Of a stretch of 64,000 nt of DNA, positions 44,801 to 55,124 are shown in pieces. A program made the translations under genes and the position numbers. The notes beneath the pieces are model-generated. The model saw only the letters and a list, made by a program, of their open reading frames with translations, made no database searches and was not told where the DNA came from. The stretch covers positions 1 through 64,000 of the forward strand of contig MCFE01000323.1 of NCBI GenBank assembly GCA_002104905.1. The letters run 5' to 3'. Source of the DNA: Basidiobolus meristosporus CBS 931.73 (lineage: Eukaryota; Basidiobolomycota; Basidiobolomycetes; Basidiobolales; Basidiobolaceae). Position 1 is the stretch's first letter. Each line of letters starts with the position of its first letter.

Positions 44801-46732
44801 TGATGGTCTAATCTTCTGTTCTACTGTCTTGTATTTTGTTCGAACCATAGCTGTTTGCTCCTGTATACCTAATGAGCAGCTCCAAATGTTGGGGTGTATA
44901 TTGTCAGGCTCTTCATCTTCTTCCATAACAAGATGTGTCTTCTGGCAAGCAGTATGTGTCCTCTTATTGTTGGGTGTTACACCACAGAAGGTTGACTGTA
45001 GTCCTGGATTGGATCCTTGTATGGTGTACCATACTGACCCATCGGAATAGTTGGTAGTTGTAGCCTTAGTACTGGTTTCCCATGGTCTACCTAGCAGAAG
45101 GTCAAAGTTTGCCTTCTGGCAGATGAAGAGGGGAAGCCAGACCTTGATTCCTTGTACCTCAATAGGGAACTTGTGCACTACACCGTAGAGTGGACTAGAT
45201 CCTGAGTTTGCATCAGTCATGTTCCATCCAATATCTCTATCAACAGGCAGTAGCTCCTTGCTTCTAAGTGTCTTCCAGAAGTCTAGCGGCATAACACAAA
45301 TCTCTGAGCCACTGTCAATATGGCAGTCAACAGGGTCATCATATATATATCCTTTCACCACAGCAGTTGCAACTGAGTAAAAGGTCTTATACTCAGTAGT
45401 GTTGTCATCTTTTTGGTGGTCTTCATGGTTTGTGTGAATAATATGGGTGTCCATATGTTCAACAGCTTGTCGTCTTGTTCTAAGCTGCTCATCAAAGGTC
45501 TTCCTAACAGATGGGGATACACTCATGATTTCTCCAACCGACAAAGTGAGGTTCTGCTTCAGCAGCTTCTCAGTAATCAGTTGAGGGCTTGAGTAGCTTG
45601 TTATCTTTGAGGTCATCTGAAAGTGAGGCAATGGATCTTGGGTGGGCAGCATACTAGGCCTCTTGTCAATAACAACTTCAGGTTCTTCAAATCGTGGTCT
45701 TCTAAGGATGGGTTTGGCAGGTTCTTCAGGGAGGTGTCTTTTGGTAGCAAAGGCATCAACTTCATATTGTCTGTTGTCAGAGCTGCTTGGACTCACTTTA
45801 TGGGTCCCAATAGGGGCATCAACAGTAATCTTTCTGGTTGCTGAGTCAGATTTCTGGAAAAGGGCTCTCATCCCTCCTCTTCGGAAATTAGTGGGAATCC
45901 TCCTTCCTTCCTTGTCAGCAAGCATTCCATCAGCATCAAACTGTACTGCTCCTTCTCTGAGTAGCTGACTAAGCTCTGAGCATTCTCGTCTGGCATGCTG
46001 AGTAGAGTCACACCAGATGCAGTGCCTGGGCAAAGGTCTTTGTCCCTCAGTAGGAACCTCAGCTGAGCCATTAATCTTGAGGGCTAGCTTTTGTAACTGT
46101 TCAGCAAGTTGGTCAATTCTGTCGGTAGTGTAGGTCTGATTGTCAGCAGCAGCACTCCTTGGCTCCTTGGTTGACTGGTCTGGCAGATTAGATGTCAGGA
46201 GTCTCATAAAGGTAGAAGTTTGCTTTGCCTCTAGGAGAACACGTTTCATCTCTGCAAAGCAAGGAATGCCAGACTTGTCATCCTTGGCAGCATGTAAGTC
46301 AACTTTCCTTGCCAAGTCCTGGGGAAGCCCTTGTGCAAGGTAAAGTGTCATGGTAAACTCAGTTATAGCCTGGGACTCTAGGAGTGGCTTGGCCATATCT
46401 TCATACTGTTGAATGAACTCTTCAAGTGGTAGCTTGGAAAGTCCAGTTCTTCCAAAGTGCCTGAGATCTTCAATTCCATAGTATATCTGGGGTCTACCAT
46501 ACTCGGTCTGTAGGTAGGTCTTCATTAAGGCCCAGTCAGTGAGAATGTCTCCTTGTCTGAGAAGCTTAGTGGTAATATCATCGGTGCAGTAGTAGGGGAA
46601 GTCTTCAGCCATTTCTTGTTCAGATAGACTGCACATCTTGCAGAGCTTCTCCCATTTGAATATGAAGCTTTCCACATTCTTTCCATCAAACTGTGGGGCT
46701 CCATGTGAGAGTGGTAATGGCATAGAGTTCAT
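41879..46732 (-). CDS. Ty3/gypsy Gag-Pol polyprotein, intact
   Basis: 1617 residues in one frame. The Gag part ends in a zinc knuckle CIWCDSTQHARREC (about 236, CX2CX4HX4C). A retropepsin site HIDSGSE follows (about 471). Reverse transcriptase has FVDD (about 881) with the preceding RLSQGATNS block. RNase H begins at TVDASPIGAG (about 1045) and includes ADALSRK. Integrase has an HHCC finger (HQGEPGGH ... CVAC, about 1267-1310) and the triad Asp in GIDLVHMP, Asp in VADRGE and Glu in MIERGHG (about 1329, 1386, 1423). A GPY-type module (KWTGPYLISKV) lies near the C-terminus, and there is no chromodomain. Gag and Pol in one frame imply processing by the protease rather than frameshifting. Nothing in the sequence suggests inactivation. 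Confidence 0.95.
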   Translation of the reverse strand: MNSMPLPLSHGAPQFDGKNVESFIFKWEKLCKMCSLSEQEMAEDFPYYCTDDITTKLLRQGDILTDWALMKTYLQTEYGRPQIYYGIEDLRHFGRTGLSKLPLEEFIQQYEDMAKPLLESQAITEFTMTLYLAQGLPQDLARKVDLHAAKDDKSGIPCFAEMKRVLLEAKQTSTFMRLLTSNLPDQSTKEPRSAAADNQTYTTDRIDQLAEQLQKLALKINGSAEVPTEGQRPLPRHCIWCDSTQHARRECSELSQLLREGAVQFDADGMLADKEGRRIPTNFRRGGMRALFQKSDSATRKITVDAPIGTHKVSPSSSDNRQYEVDAFATKRHLPEEPAKPILRRPRFEEPEVVIDKRPSMLPTQDPLPHFQMTSKITSYSSPQLITEKLLKQNLTLSVGEIMSVSPSVRKTFDEQLRTRRQAVEHMDTHIIHTNHEDHQKDDNTTEYKTFYSVATAVVKGYIYDDPVDCHIDSGSEICVMPLDFWKTLRSKELLPVDRDIGWNMTDANSGSSPLYGVVHKFPIEVQGIKVWLPLFICQKANFDLLLGRPWETSTKATTTNYSDGSVWYTIQGSNPGLQSTFCGVTPNNKRTHTACQKTHLVMEEDEEPDNIHPNIWSCSLGIQEQTAMVRTKYKTVEQKIRPSLTPLTDGSRPADYIRPPEETPDDTRLTPERLKQLIIGDGNLTPEEILLFKETLKRHDKVFSYNDKEMGLLKTSVEKPIKIHTVPHTPWSFKPYPLPRGLQADVHDLLKKKIEAGILEPCHGPYANRWFVTKKKNGKLRFIQDMQPANAVTIRDAAIPPSIDDFAESFSGHSIYSTYDLYSGYDQIPLDETSRDMFALQTPFGLLRMTRLSQGATNSVAQFQRCMVNVLYQFIPEKLAVFVDDIGIKGSKFRDTTEVMPGVRKFVYDHIADNDAILGAIEEAGLTISGEKSSFGVSEISIVGQKCNTFGRSPGDSKTQKICNWPTPTNLTQARGFVAACGFFRIWIPRFSEIAEPIYRLQRKNTPFIWGEEQEEAMQLLKEALVSPPVLRPLDYQNTECPPILTVDASPIGAGALLGQDDEDGNRYACRYESCLFSPREQRYSQIKRELLGVVKMLRKLKSQLYMTHFILETDAKPLIGMINKPDLPDDATNRWMAWLKMFDFEVKHIPGKTNVVADALSRKGPQLFEDLDPHFDDIIDAEIRQIAIKDQERTTWSLIKEYLRTLKKPSWMDIQEFRKLRKKAHHYYLKDDLLFKRVKPGLMPRRVVTTPQEQLNIMTSIHQGEPGGHRGREATYNTTAQRYYWENMYYDVQHFVESCVACQKRSSKRYEEPLHPTYTICLWQKVGIDLVHMPTAGSKKYLIVARDDLSGWAEARALPNNKSHTIWRFILEDIICRFGCIQQFVADRGEMTSQMIQELCSKYKIHIAFTTAYHPQANGMIERGHGPLVNSLVKACENNTTLWPQQLHLALWADRITTKRTTGSSPFKLLYGHDCILPVELNTVTWNSLNWRSNMQTEDLLATRIQQLDHHDLNISRAAEQLKDTRLKNKVPFDKSHPTRPKPLSLGDPVLLYDSTLDKQWSRKFDNKWTGPYLISKVIGNGSYYISELDNTQLRAPVAGNRLKLFKHRNFAHQD

Positions 46733-46850
46733 GTTGGGCAGGTAGGTTGGTGTTGTAATCTTGGTAATATCGGTAGTCTCTTTTCAATAGGTGGATAACA
46801 GCTCAAATCTTCAGGTAAATCTTGTTGGGTCCTAGGGAGCTTGTATGAAC

Positions 46851-46868
46851 CCCCCACGTTGGGTGCCA
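46851..46868 (-). promoter_or_regulatory. Primer binding site, tRNA-Lys-like
   Basis: On the element strand it reads TGGCACCCAACGTGGGGG, four bases after the 5' LTR. This resembles the Lys1,2 tRNA primer site (TGGCGCCCAACGTGGGG) with one mismatch over 17 bases. The match is from memory. Confidence 0.75.
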
Positions 46869-46872
46869 AATA

Positions 46873-47943
46873 TGTGGTGGTGTATAGGTCCAAGGGAGAG
46901 ATACGTCCAACACTTCTCAAGTGTTTTGTGTGTGGGGTGTTCACTGGGTGCGATAACCTCTGGCAAAAGCTTGCTAGGAATACTTGGGTTCTGTCTCTAA
47001 TCTAATGTGAAGGGGAATAAAGCCACAAGCTTGTCAAGGGAAAACTATTGAGCTACAATCCCCAACTTAGTTGGCGTCTTAACAAAAGTATGTGCTGGGT
47101 TCAGCGTCCTTTGAGATGACAATGTACTAAAGCTTCCAAAGTCAAAACAACTGTAAACTCCACCAGCAGGGACTTGATAAGAATGCAGCTTTGGTCAATA
47201 GTTACAAAGACAGAAAAGTATCTTTGCCTGTACAAGAACAAACTTGGGAAAGAATCAAATATAATAAAAGATACCTACTCTGAGTATTCCTCACAAGTAG
47301 TGCCTCCAAGGTCAGTTGGCTGTCAGCGCGGTTTCCTGGGAGTGTCCTGTGGTCTAGGGTTGGAAGTTCAGGTAGCAGCAGGTAGCAGTGATCACACTAA
47401 TCAACAAGTCGGTATATTGATAAAAGGGATGATGATTTATTGTTGAGGGATAGCCTCCCTTATATACTTTTCTCACTGGCTAAGTGATTACTAATCATGG
47501 TGTTCCAGAAGGTTCCAGAGATCAATAGAAATCTTAATGACATCAGAATGACCTAAGAATGTTCTAAGTAGGTGCCGGAAGGTTCTAAGAGGCACAGCAC
47601 ATCCGACCAATCAGGAATCAGTATTCTGAAACCTGTGTAACATGGGGATACCATATATGGTATGGAAGTGGTAGGGATGGTGACACGGGCTGATCATGTG
47701 TCACGGGTACTGGCGCGGGTACTTGCCTAATATAGAAGTACTTATAGCTAGTAATCTTACATAAAGTGAGGGTTAACTTATGCAATAAGGTAAGCAGGTG
47801 TGATAGTCAACCGGCTTATGGGATAGTACTGATTGGGTAAGACAAATGGGATAAAACTAAAATAAGTGTAGTAGAGATATAGGGAAGTAGAAAATAAGGG
47901 AATGAGCACATCTGTCAGTGGGTGTCACTGTCACCCCACTACA
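46873..47943 (-). repeat. 5' LTR of the gypsy element
   Basis: Same 1071 bp length as the 3' LTR and nearly identical to it. Transcription of the element should start in this LTR and run leftward. Confidence 0.95.
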
Positions 47944-48560
47944 GCGGTCACAAGCCAACTTCTACACAATTCTATACAGAATTCACACAAACAAAAGCCA
48001 GAGTACACCTATCAGGGGGACTAGAATCCAGCAGGGAGAAGGAATATATTGGCCAAATACCAAGAAGTTCTTTGCCAATAATGAGGATGTATTCATGGCA
48101 GAAGTGGCAACAACCAAGCATATGTTTGCAAGATGTATATGCTACCAGCAGTACAAGGTATACGGCAACTTTGCAAGTATCACACTAAAAAGCCGTAAAG
48201 TTGAGGTGATAGAAGTATGTCAATTGCAGCAGGTGTGCGCATTTGTAGAGATTAGTAAGCAGGAGGCCATAGTTTCTTTTGGTTCAAACTATATGTGGAA
48301 TACCCAAGGTAGTAGTGGGTAAGCAAATAAAGAAAGATGATTCTACAGTGGAATATATGAATTGCCCAAGGGGAGGTAGTAAAAGGAAATACCATTTGGT
48401 AAATTGGTACGGTAGCATTATACTGAACCAATGGCAGGCTGTCATACTGCCAAGAAAAAGCCATCAGAATCTTGGTGTGAGGCTGTCAAAATACTGTCAT
48501 GTTTCTTGCCATATAAGGCAGTTGGAAGTCCTGGCCAACTGGATCCACTTAAAATAGTAA

Positions 48561-48810
48561 TAGAGCACTGAAAGACCGCAACAATACCATGCAAATATAG
48601 TGACAGCACCAATCAAAAATTGTCTAGTTTTATCCCTTTATTTGGCTGTAAAATTTGCAAAACACTGTCATGATCTTGTTATAAGATCATCAGGAGGGTC
48701 ACTAATTCCAAGCTGCTGTTATTATGACAGTCTCTAAGTGGGATCTTGATAGATGATCCGGATTGGATCCACCTGTGGGACCAAATTATTTTTCATAGGG
48801 TTGTGACAGC
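48561..48810. other. CACTA-derived spacer
   Basis: Non-coding AT-rich DNA. Part of it (about 48680-48760) resembles the inverse of 56980-57060. It separates the tnp2 end from an accessory-gene fragment. Confidence 0.4.
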
Positions 48811-49560
48811 AGCTGTTGTCTTATTGATAATTCTTCTTGAATATTACGGGCTTCATATTGTTCCGGGTTGATAGTACTGATTGGTGGGCACTGCTGCATT
48901 TCTGTTGCACCTCTTTGCCTCTAGCTTTGGTAGCCTTTTCTTCCTTTACCTTCACCACACTCACTACCAGGTCTTTCCCTGCTAATTTGATTGAGTACTT
49001 CTTGTGTTGATCTATGTTTTCATGCTGATAAATGCTGCAAATATGCATCTGTTTTTACCTGCTTGTCCCTCACCAGCACTCTCCTGGATACCTGATGTTT
49101 CTTTGCCACTTATTTTGAGCTTATTTTTGGTTATTTTCACTCCCAAGTCTGGCACTGCTACTTTGGCCAAGTACTTCTTGATTTCTACTATATATTTACC
49201 ATGAAAATGCTGCACTGGTGCATATGTTTATGCCAGCCTGCCGCTTGCTGGCATCCTTCTATTACCTGCCATGGCTTTACCACCTGTTTAGAACATAGCC
49301 TATTTGGATTTAGCCCTGCTTGTTGCACTGAATGTGAAAGCAAGCTGCTATCCAACTGCTCTTCTGCGGCTGCTTGTTGGGGGATTTGGTTGGGAACCAG
49401 ACAACTTTGCCTTATTCATTGGTGGCATGCAAATGAAAGTGAGTCAAACCAAAGGAGGTATAGTAAATATATACATGTGTGTATGGTTCCATAACTATAT
49501 CTATAATGCCTGTTGTATCCAAGAGATGATTGTAATAAAGCTTCTTAGTGGTTAATTGAA
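48811..49560 (-). pseudogene. CACTA accessory gene fragment
   Basis: The left part matches 56570-56830 closely and the accessory gene region from about 27570 more loosely (CTTATTGATAATTCTTCTTG and following). The right part (49290-49500) matches 31470-31640, the start of the accessory gene and its upstream DNA. The middle of the gene is missing and the frame is broken many times. Confidence 0.6.
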
Positions 49561-50377
49561 CCAAAGGGGCAGCTTACCGGAAATTCTCAGAACTGTCAGA
49601 GTGTAGTAGAAATGTTAGCAGAAGAATTCTAGCTGATACTGATCTTGGATGTAGCTAGATTTGGCTATGAAGGCAATGGAGTTTGTTTGCAACAAAGGCT
49701 AGGCTTAGTGTACTTGGAAGTGCTAGTTATGCTAGGCTTGAATAGAAGGTAGAGCAGAATGGTTGAACTTCTACTTTTGTTGGGAAACAATCATGATTTT
49801 ACTGAGACATATACTTCACCAAAATGTTCAGTAAAGCTTATTTATACATTTCTGATCAAGCTGAGTTAGTAAGCACCAAGAGACTGGGTGAATGGAAATC
49901 AATTTGGGCAATGACAGGTTCACAAGATATTTGAAAATTGCATCACCAGTTAGTTGACGCCTAGGCAATTACTGAGTAGTTGTATAGATTGCAGATAACT
50001 ATCTACTTAAAAAGGCTTGGAAGATCAGCCAACAACATAATGGCCATATGATATTGATCATGTGTTACGGTTGAAAGTTGATTTTGAGATGGATTAGAAC
50101 AGACCATAACTGGTATTGGTTATGTTTGGGTTAGGGAACAACAGTTAGGGTACTAAATCTTCCAACAGATTAAGGTTAGCTTGGTTGAGATCATAATGCA
50201 CAACATTACTTCCTTGTAGAAGAGGAGTCTTCTGATACCTTCTGGGTTGCCCTGTGGCCCCAATAGAGAGCAATAAAGTCAAAATCATCAAAGTTGGTGT
50301 AAGCTTTATAGGTGCTGAGTTTGGCCTTAATACCTTTGCACTTGACTAAATAAAAGCAAAATGGTTCTTCTCCATCA
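49561..50377. other. No supported gene; possible LTR-like material
   Basis: AT-rich DNA between a CACTA fragment and the copia element. A TGTAGTAGAAAT start near 49602 and TATA-like and CAACA motifs resemble an LTR, but I found no matching flanking duplication. It carries a shared style with the 396 bp insert at 62130. Confidence 0.35.
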
Positions 50378-50598
50378 TCCAGGTATCCAGAACATGAAAA
50401 TTCTCACAGTTGTCCAAACAGCCCCAAGCTTTGCACACATGTGCTTGAGACCTTCCTTAATTTATTCTATGTGCTTGTAATGCCAAGACCATGTAAAAGT
50501 ATAAATACTACTTTTATATTCAATAAATCATTGAGTGAAAACTACATAATCTACTTGTCCTCCCAATCACTTCCAACATCTCCAATACTCTTACAGCA
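50378..50598 (+). repeat. 5' copia LTR (partial)
   Basis: It matches 54889-55109 from the CCAGGTA block through TGAAAATTCTCA, GCACACATG and CTACTTGTCCTCCCAATCAC to the end TTACAGCA. No match to the first 120 bases of the 3' LTR was seen upstream of 50378. Confidence 0.75.
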
Positions 50599-50639
50599 GG
50601 TTTTGAGCCCCAAGCTGTCACTCTCTGCAATATCTACTA

Positions 50640-51196
50640 TTGCTATTACTGGAACTTTTCCCTCTGCTGAAAAGTTGGATGGAACTAACTACCAATTGAG
50701 GGAGGTGAAGATGAAGATGCTGCTACAAAAAAGAGGCCTTTGGGATATTGTCATAGGAGAAGAATGCTCTCCTAAAAACATGGCAGAGGAAGCCTCAAAG
50801 TACCAGAAGAAAGAAAAAAGTGCCTTTAACTGCATTTGCCCTAATGTCAAAGACAAATTGCTAATTCAATGCTCAAAAGCAAAAACGGCAAAGAATGCTT
50901 GGAAGGCATTAGAAGACACCTACCAGTCATGTTCAGCTGCTAAGAAAATGTATCTGAGACAAATATTCTTTACTTTAAAGATACTGCTGGGAGAAGAAAT
51001 GAAAAATCTAGTTAACAGAATTACCCTGCTATTGGGTGCAATGGAATTTGTGGGTGTATCTACTACTGATGTGGATGTGATAATTACCATCCTGAATAGC
51101 CTGACAGACAAGTTTCAGGGCCTTGTATCAGCTATAGAGTCCAGAACTGATGATTTGACCTTAAATTGCATTTATGGAAGGCTCCTGGATGAATAA
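50640..51196 (+). pseudogene. Copia Gag fragment
   Basis: The frame encodes PSAEKLDGTNYQLREVKMKM, then NAWKALEDTYQSCSAAKKMY and IESRTDDLTLNCIYGRLLDE, the usual Gag (UBN2-type) layout of copia elements. A stop after LLDE ends it. A damaged zinc knuckle (CKRKEHTSDRC) lies past the stop, near 51320 in another frame. Confidence 0.8.
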
Positions 51197-51408
51197 TTAG
51201 GAAAATAAAGCGCCAATAAGAAGCAAGAAGAAAATGCTTTAATAAGCAATGATAACCAACAAAGGAGGTGCCCAGGACCCTAAAAGGGCAAGAGCAACCT
51301 GCTTGGTAACTACTGCAAAAGGAAAGAACATACATCAGACCGGTGCTTCAGAAAGAGTGATAGTCAACAGACAAAGCTTGAATATGGAAATGCTGCAATA
51401 ACTAAAGA

Positions 51409-54400
51409 TTGACTATTCATATCTGCACTGAATATGACCACAAACAAAATTCTCAGACATGGTTTATTAACTCTGGAGCATCTCAGCACTTTACATACCA
51501 AAAAGAACTGTTTACCCAGTATCAAGGAATACCAATTAACAAGGTTTTTATTGGTGACAATAGGACAATTGATGCAGTGGGAGAAGGAACTATCCAAGTA
51601 AACCTTAGAAGCAGTGAAGGAAGCCATACACTGACCTTTAAAGATTTACTCTATGTATCAGAAATAGCCAAGTACCTACTATCTGTGAGCAAGGCCATTG
51701 AAGAAGGACTTAGTCAACTTTGACAATTCTGGATGCAAGAGCACTGATCAAAATGGTGGCCATATTGCTTTGGGTATCAGAGATTGGAATCTGCACAAGT
51801 TGACTTATATTCCATTATATTTGTAAGCCAATATAAGTAACTTAAATGAAGAAACACCAAAGCTTTGGCACAGGAGATTTGGGCACACCAGTTTTGATTT
51901 TTTGCGCAAAATGATCAAAGATCAGCTAATTTTGGGAGTAAATATTGATCCCCCAGCTAATTTGGAGCACTGTGAGTCTTGCATATATGGGAAACAAGCC
52001 AGACAACTGTACAAAAGCTCTGGGTTGATCAAAACTAAGAAAAAACTAGATCAAACTCACTTGGATCCATGTGGTCCTATGCAGAAATTATTCTTAGGCA
52101 GGATGCAGTATTCAAACACTGTGATTGATGATTATACAAGATACATGTGGGTTTACTTCACGGAGAGAAACAAAGAAGCTCTGTTTAGGTTCAGGGAGTT
52201 TAAAGCTATGGTGCAGAGAGAAATTGGTGAAAAAATCAAGAAAATACGCTCTGACAATGGTGGACAATATACCTCAAAACTCTTCATCCACTTGTGCAAA
52301 ATTCATGGGATAAAGCAAGAGACTACTATACCATACTCCCCACAGCAAAACAGAGTAGCAGAAAGTGCTAATCAATCAATAATTGTTATGGCAAAATCTA
52401 TGATCCATGATCAAAACTTATCCTATGATTTTTGGGTGGAATCAGTTGCCACTGCAGTATACCTTGAAATTAGGAGTTACAACAGAAAACCTCATTACTT
52501 TACTCCATTTGAAGCATGGTATAGGTACAGACTAAGCACAGAACATCTCAGAATACTTGGGAGTACACCATATGCCAGGAAAATGCCCTGAAATCAATCA
52601 AAATTTGGGCCAAAAAGTGTAAAATGCATATTGCTGAGTTACTGCAATGAGAGTAAAGCCTTTAGACTCTACAATACCAAAGCAAAGAGGCTGATCAAGT
52701 CCAGGGATGTGCTGTTTGATGAATATTCAAAACTTTCACAACAAATTACATTAGATGATGACAAAAATCTGATCTCAAGTCCACCAATTGTCAGGATTGA
52801 ATCAGAGCAAAACACTGAGAATTTTTTCACTCCTGAGGACTCTAAAACAATGATTCAAGCAGAATCAGTGCCCAGGAATATCCTAGAAGTGATCATTCCA
52901 GTATCAAATGCCAGCAGATCCATTTGAACAAGAAATAGCCCAAATTACTATATCAATGAGGGTACAAACTTAGCCTATGCCTATTCAGCCCATATCTATG
53001 AGCCCCAGACTGTAAAAGAGGCCCTAAATAGCCCTCAGACAGAGTTTTGGAGATTTGCAATGACTGATGAATATCAGGCCCTGATGGCAAATCAAATGTG
53101 GTACTTAGTCAAATTACCAATCAACCAAAAATTAATTGGATGCAGGTGGGTCTTTAAGACAAAATACAAGGCTGATGGCTCAATTGATAGATACAAAGTA
53201 AGACTTGGGGCCAAAGAATACTCTCAAACAAAAGGACTTGACTATACTGAGACCTTTGAACCAGTAGCCATGTTTAATTCCATCAGATTGATATTGGCTA
53301 TTGCTGCCAAATACAAGCTTTTATTCATCAAATGGAAGTAAAAGCTACATTTTTGAATGAAGAAGTTGATGAGGATGTGTATATGGACCAGCCAGATGGG
53401 TTTGCTGACCAAGATAACCCCCAATTGGTTTGGAAGTGTAAAAATCTCTATATAGTCTCAAACAATCACCAAAAGCCTGGAACTGCAAAATAGATTCTTA
53501 TTTGAGGTTTTTGACTTTTAAAAGGAGCAATGTGGACTATAGTATATACTAGGCTTTTTCCATTGCGCCATTGATCATAGTGCCAGAAAGTGCTCTATAT
53601 TTTGTTATCAATTTGATATTTCAGGATCATATGCATGTCAATTTTGATCCCAAATTGGCACTGTATGGCACCATCTGGCATGCTATGGCACTATTGGTCA
53701 CTATAATCAGCTGGAATGATGGGACAAGTCTAGTATAAGCTAGATAGAGCAAATCTAGTTCCATTAGCTCTATATGTGGATGATCTTATTATAGCCTCCA
53801 ATAACCTAGCAACATTGGAAGAGACTAAATCCAGCCTATCTAAGGAGTTCAAGATGTCCAATCTAGGAGAACTCAGTCACTACTTAGGGATTAATTTCTC
53901 CATAGACAGAAGTACCCAGACTAGCACTCTAAGTCAATCCAAGTATATTCAAGACATACTAAAGGAGTACCAAATGGAAGACTGTAAACTGGCAGCTACC
54001 CCAATGGAGACAAACCTTAACTTGGTCAAATTCAGCCAAATCAAGAGAGCTTGATACCATCTGAAAGCCCTGAATTTCCTTATCAATCTATGGCCAGCAG
54101 TCTGATGTATATCATGTTTGGAACATGTCCAGATATCCCATATTCAGTGGGAGTTATCAGCCAACACAATCAAATCAATGGATATAATCATATTGCAGCA
54201 GTCAAGTGGATTTTTAGATACCTAAAAAGAAATGCTGATATCTGCTTAAGATACACTTATAAGGACTCAGAACAGGAACTTTTGGGATACTCTGATGCAA
54301 ACTGGGGACAAAATTTGGAAGACAGAAGATCCACAATAGGATACACCTTTCTTTACTGTGAAGGAGCACTTTCATGGAGCCCAAGAAAGCAACCACCATC

Positions 54401-54730
54401 ACACTTTCTACCACAGAGGCAGAGTACATGGCAGCCTGTAAAGCTACAAAAGAAGTAATGTGATTAAGAAAGCTTTTTACAGATTTAGGCCTATATCAAA
54501 ACACACCAATTGCATTGTTTCAAGATAATCCAGGATGTATACAATTAGGTAGAAATCCAACTTTTCTTGCTAGAACTAAGAACATAGATATCAGGCATCA
54601 TTTCATATGTGAAACTATAGAGAATAACTTTTTTGCTTAGTTGACTGTCCTTCAGATGAAATTATTGCAGACATATTTACCAAACCATTAGCTAGAGGCA
54701 AACTTGAATATTTTAGGTCAAAATCAGGAC
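51409..54730 (+). pseudogene. Copia Pol, multiply broken
   Basis: Protease: FINSGASQHFT (about 51460). Integrase: a HHCC finger (RFGHTSFDFL ... HCESCIYGKQ) and VIDDYTRYMWVYF, SDNGGQYTS and RVAESANQS (51870-52591). Reverse transcriptase: GCRWVFKTKYKADGSIDRYK (53130) and YVDDLIIASN (53773). RNase H: LGYSDANWGQ (54284) and a final damaged TAEAEYMA-like and DIRHHFI region to about 54730. Stops at 51197, 51721, 52591, 52927, 53341 and others, plus the MITE, make it non-functional. Confidence 0.85.
53551..53731. mobile_element. 181 bp Harbinger-related MITE in copia reverse transcriptase
   Basis: The ends AGGCTTTTTCCATTG and ATGGGACAAGTCT resemble the AGACTTGTTCCATTG terminal repeat of the Harbinger elements. 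Flanks ACT and AGT form an imperfect 3 bp duplication. The internal sequence is rich in TGGCACTAT-type motifs also seen next to the Harbinger ends. Non-coding. Confidence 0.7.
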
Positions 54731-54761
54731 TAGTCAGTATGAGCATTTAGCTGAGTGGAAG

Positions 54762-55109
54762 TGCTGTAAAATTTGTAATTCCACCTAAATATTCACCTAA
54801 CTTTGTCACTTAGATTAATACATTCAAATCCTAAAAATTACTGACCAAATTTCTTGTTGGGATTTACTTATAATATTTTCACCAAAATACCAGGTACCCA
54901 GGACCTGAAAATTCTCAAAGTTGTCCAAACAGCCCCAAACTTTGCACACATGCTCTTGGGACCCTCCTTAATCTGTTTTATGTGCTTGTAATGCCAAGAC
55001 CATGTAAAAGCATAAATATTACTTTTAGACTCAATAGATCATTAAGTAAACACCTCATAATCTACTTGTCCTCCCAATCACTTCCAATATCTCCAAGACT
55101 CTTACAACA
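54762..55109 (+). repeat. 3' copia LTR
   Basis: It starts TGCTGTAAAATTTG right after a purine-rich GAGTGGAAG and ends CTTACAACA. The right 220 bases match the 5' LTR. Confidence 0.7.
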
Positions 55110-55124
55110 ATACTGACTAGTCCT

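Larger units (their letters stand above)
40769..47943 (-). mobile_element. Full-length Ty3/gypsy retrotransposon (7175 bp)
   Basis: Two 1071 bp LTRs (40769-41839 and 46873-47943) flank one long gag-pol frame. The 4 bp duplication GCGG lies at 40765-40768 and 47944-47947. The LTRs differ at only about two positions by eye (near 40847/46951 and 41370/47474). Primer site and polypurine tract are in the expected places. It interrupts the CACTA tnp2 gene; the uninterrupted paralogous site is near 63160-63200 in inverted form. Confidence 0.96.
31818..48560 (+). pseudogene. CACTA tnp2-type transposase gene, split by nested insertions
   Basis: Host segments are 31818-32993, 39799-40768 and 47948-48560. 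The N-terminus has a Cys/His cluster (CGYCGKPLSH...C). The core shows tnp2 hallmarks: CPNC...H, a VIPHLRRLMQSDKY block, ISDIFDGKHYKQL, then FALALDGFSLNKYSTSKSCW and LDSYLYPLLDKS. After the Harbinger stack it continues with KSFPLGAMHLLFNN. The gypsy element interrupts it again between YAGFL and SQANFYTIL. Stops (for example near 32426 and 39805) and frameshifts exist even outside the insertions, so the gene was already dead or is intron-rich. A parallel copy without the insertions lies at 58580-60570. Known tnp2 proteins cut and paste CACTA elements; no CACTA terminal repeat was found here. Confidence 0.78.
50378..55109 (+). mobile_element. Decayed Ty1/copia retrotransposon
   Basis: Related LTRs lie at about 50378-50598 (partial or diverged at its left end) and 54762-55109. 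Between them are Gag, protease, integrase, reverse transcriptase and RNase H pieces in copia order on the plus strand, broken by many stops. A degenerate primer site (GGTTTTGAGCCCC) follows the 5' LTR. The element sits between CACTA fragments. A 181 bp MITE lies in the reverse transcriptase. Confidence 0.85.

Noticed and set aside
45623-45968. Plus-strand frames inside the gypsy polyprotein
   Set aside because: Antisense shadows of an intact 1617-residue frame with known motifs.
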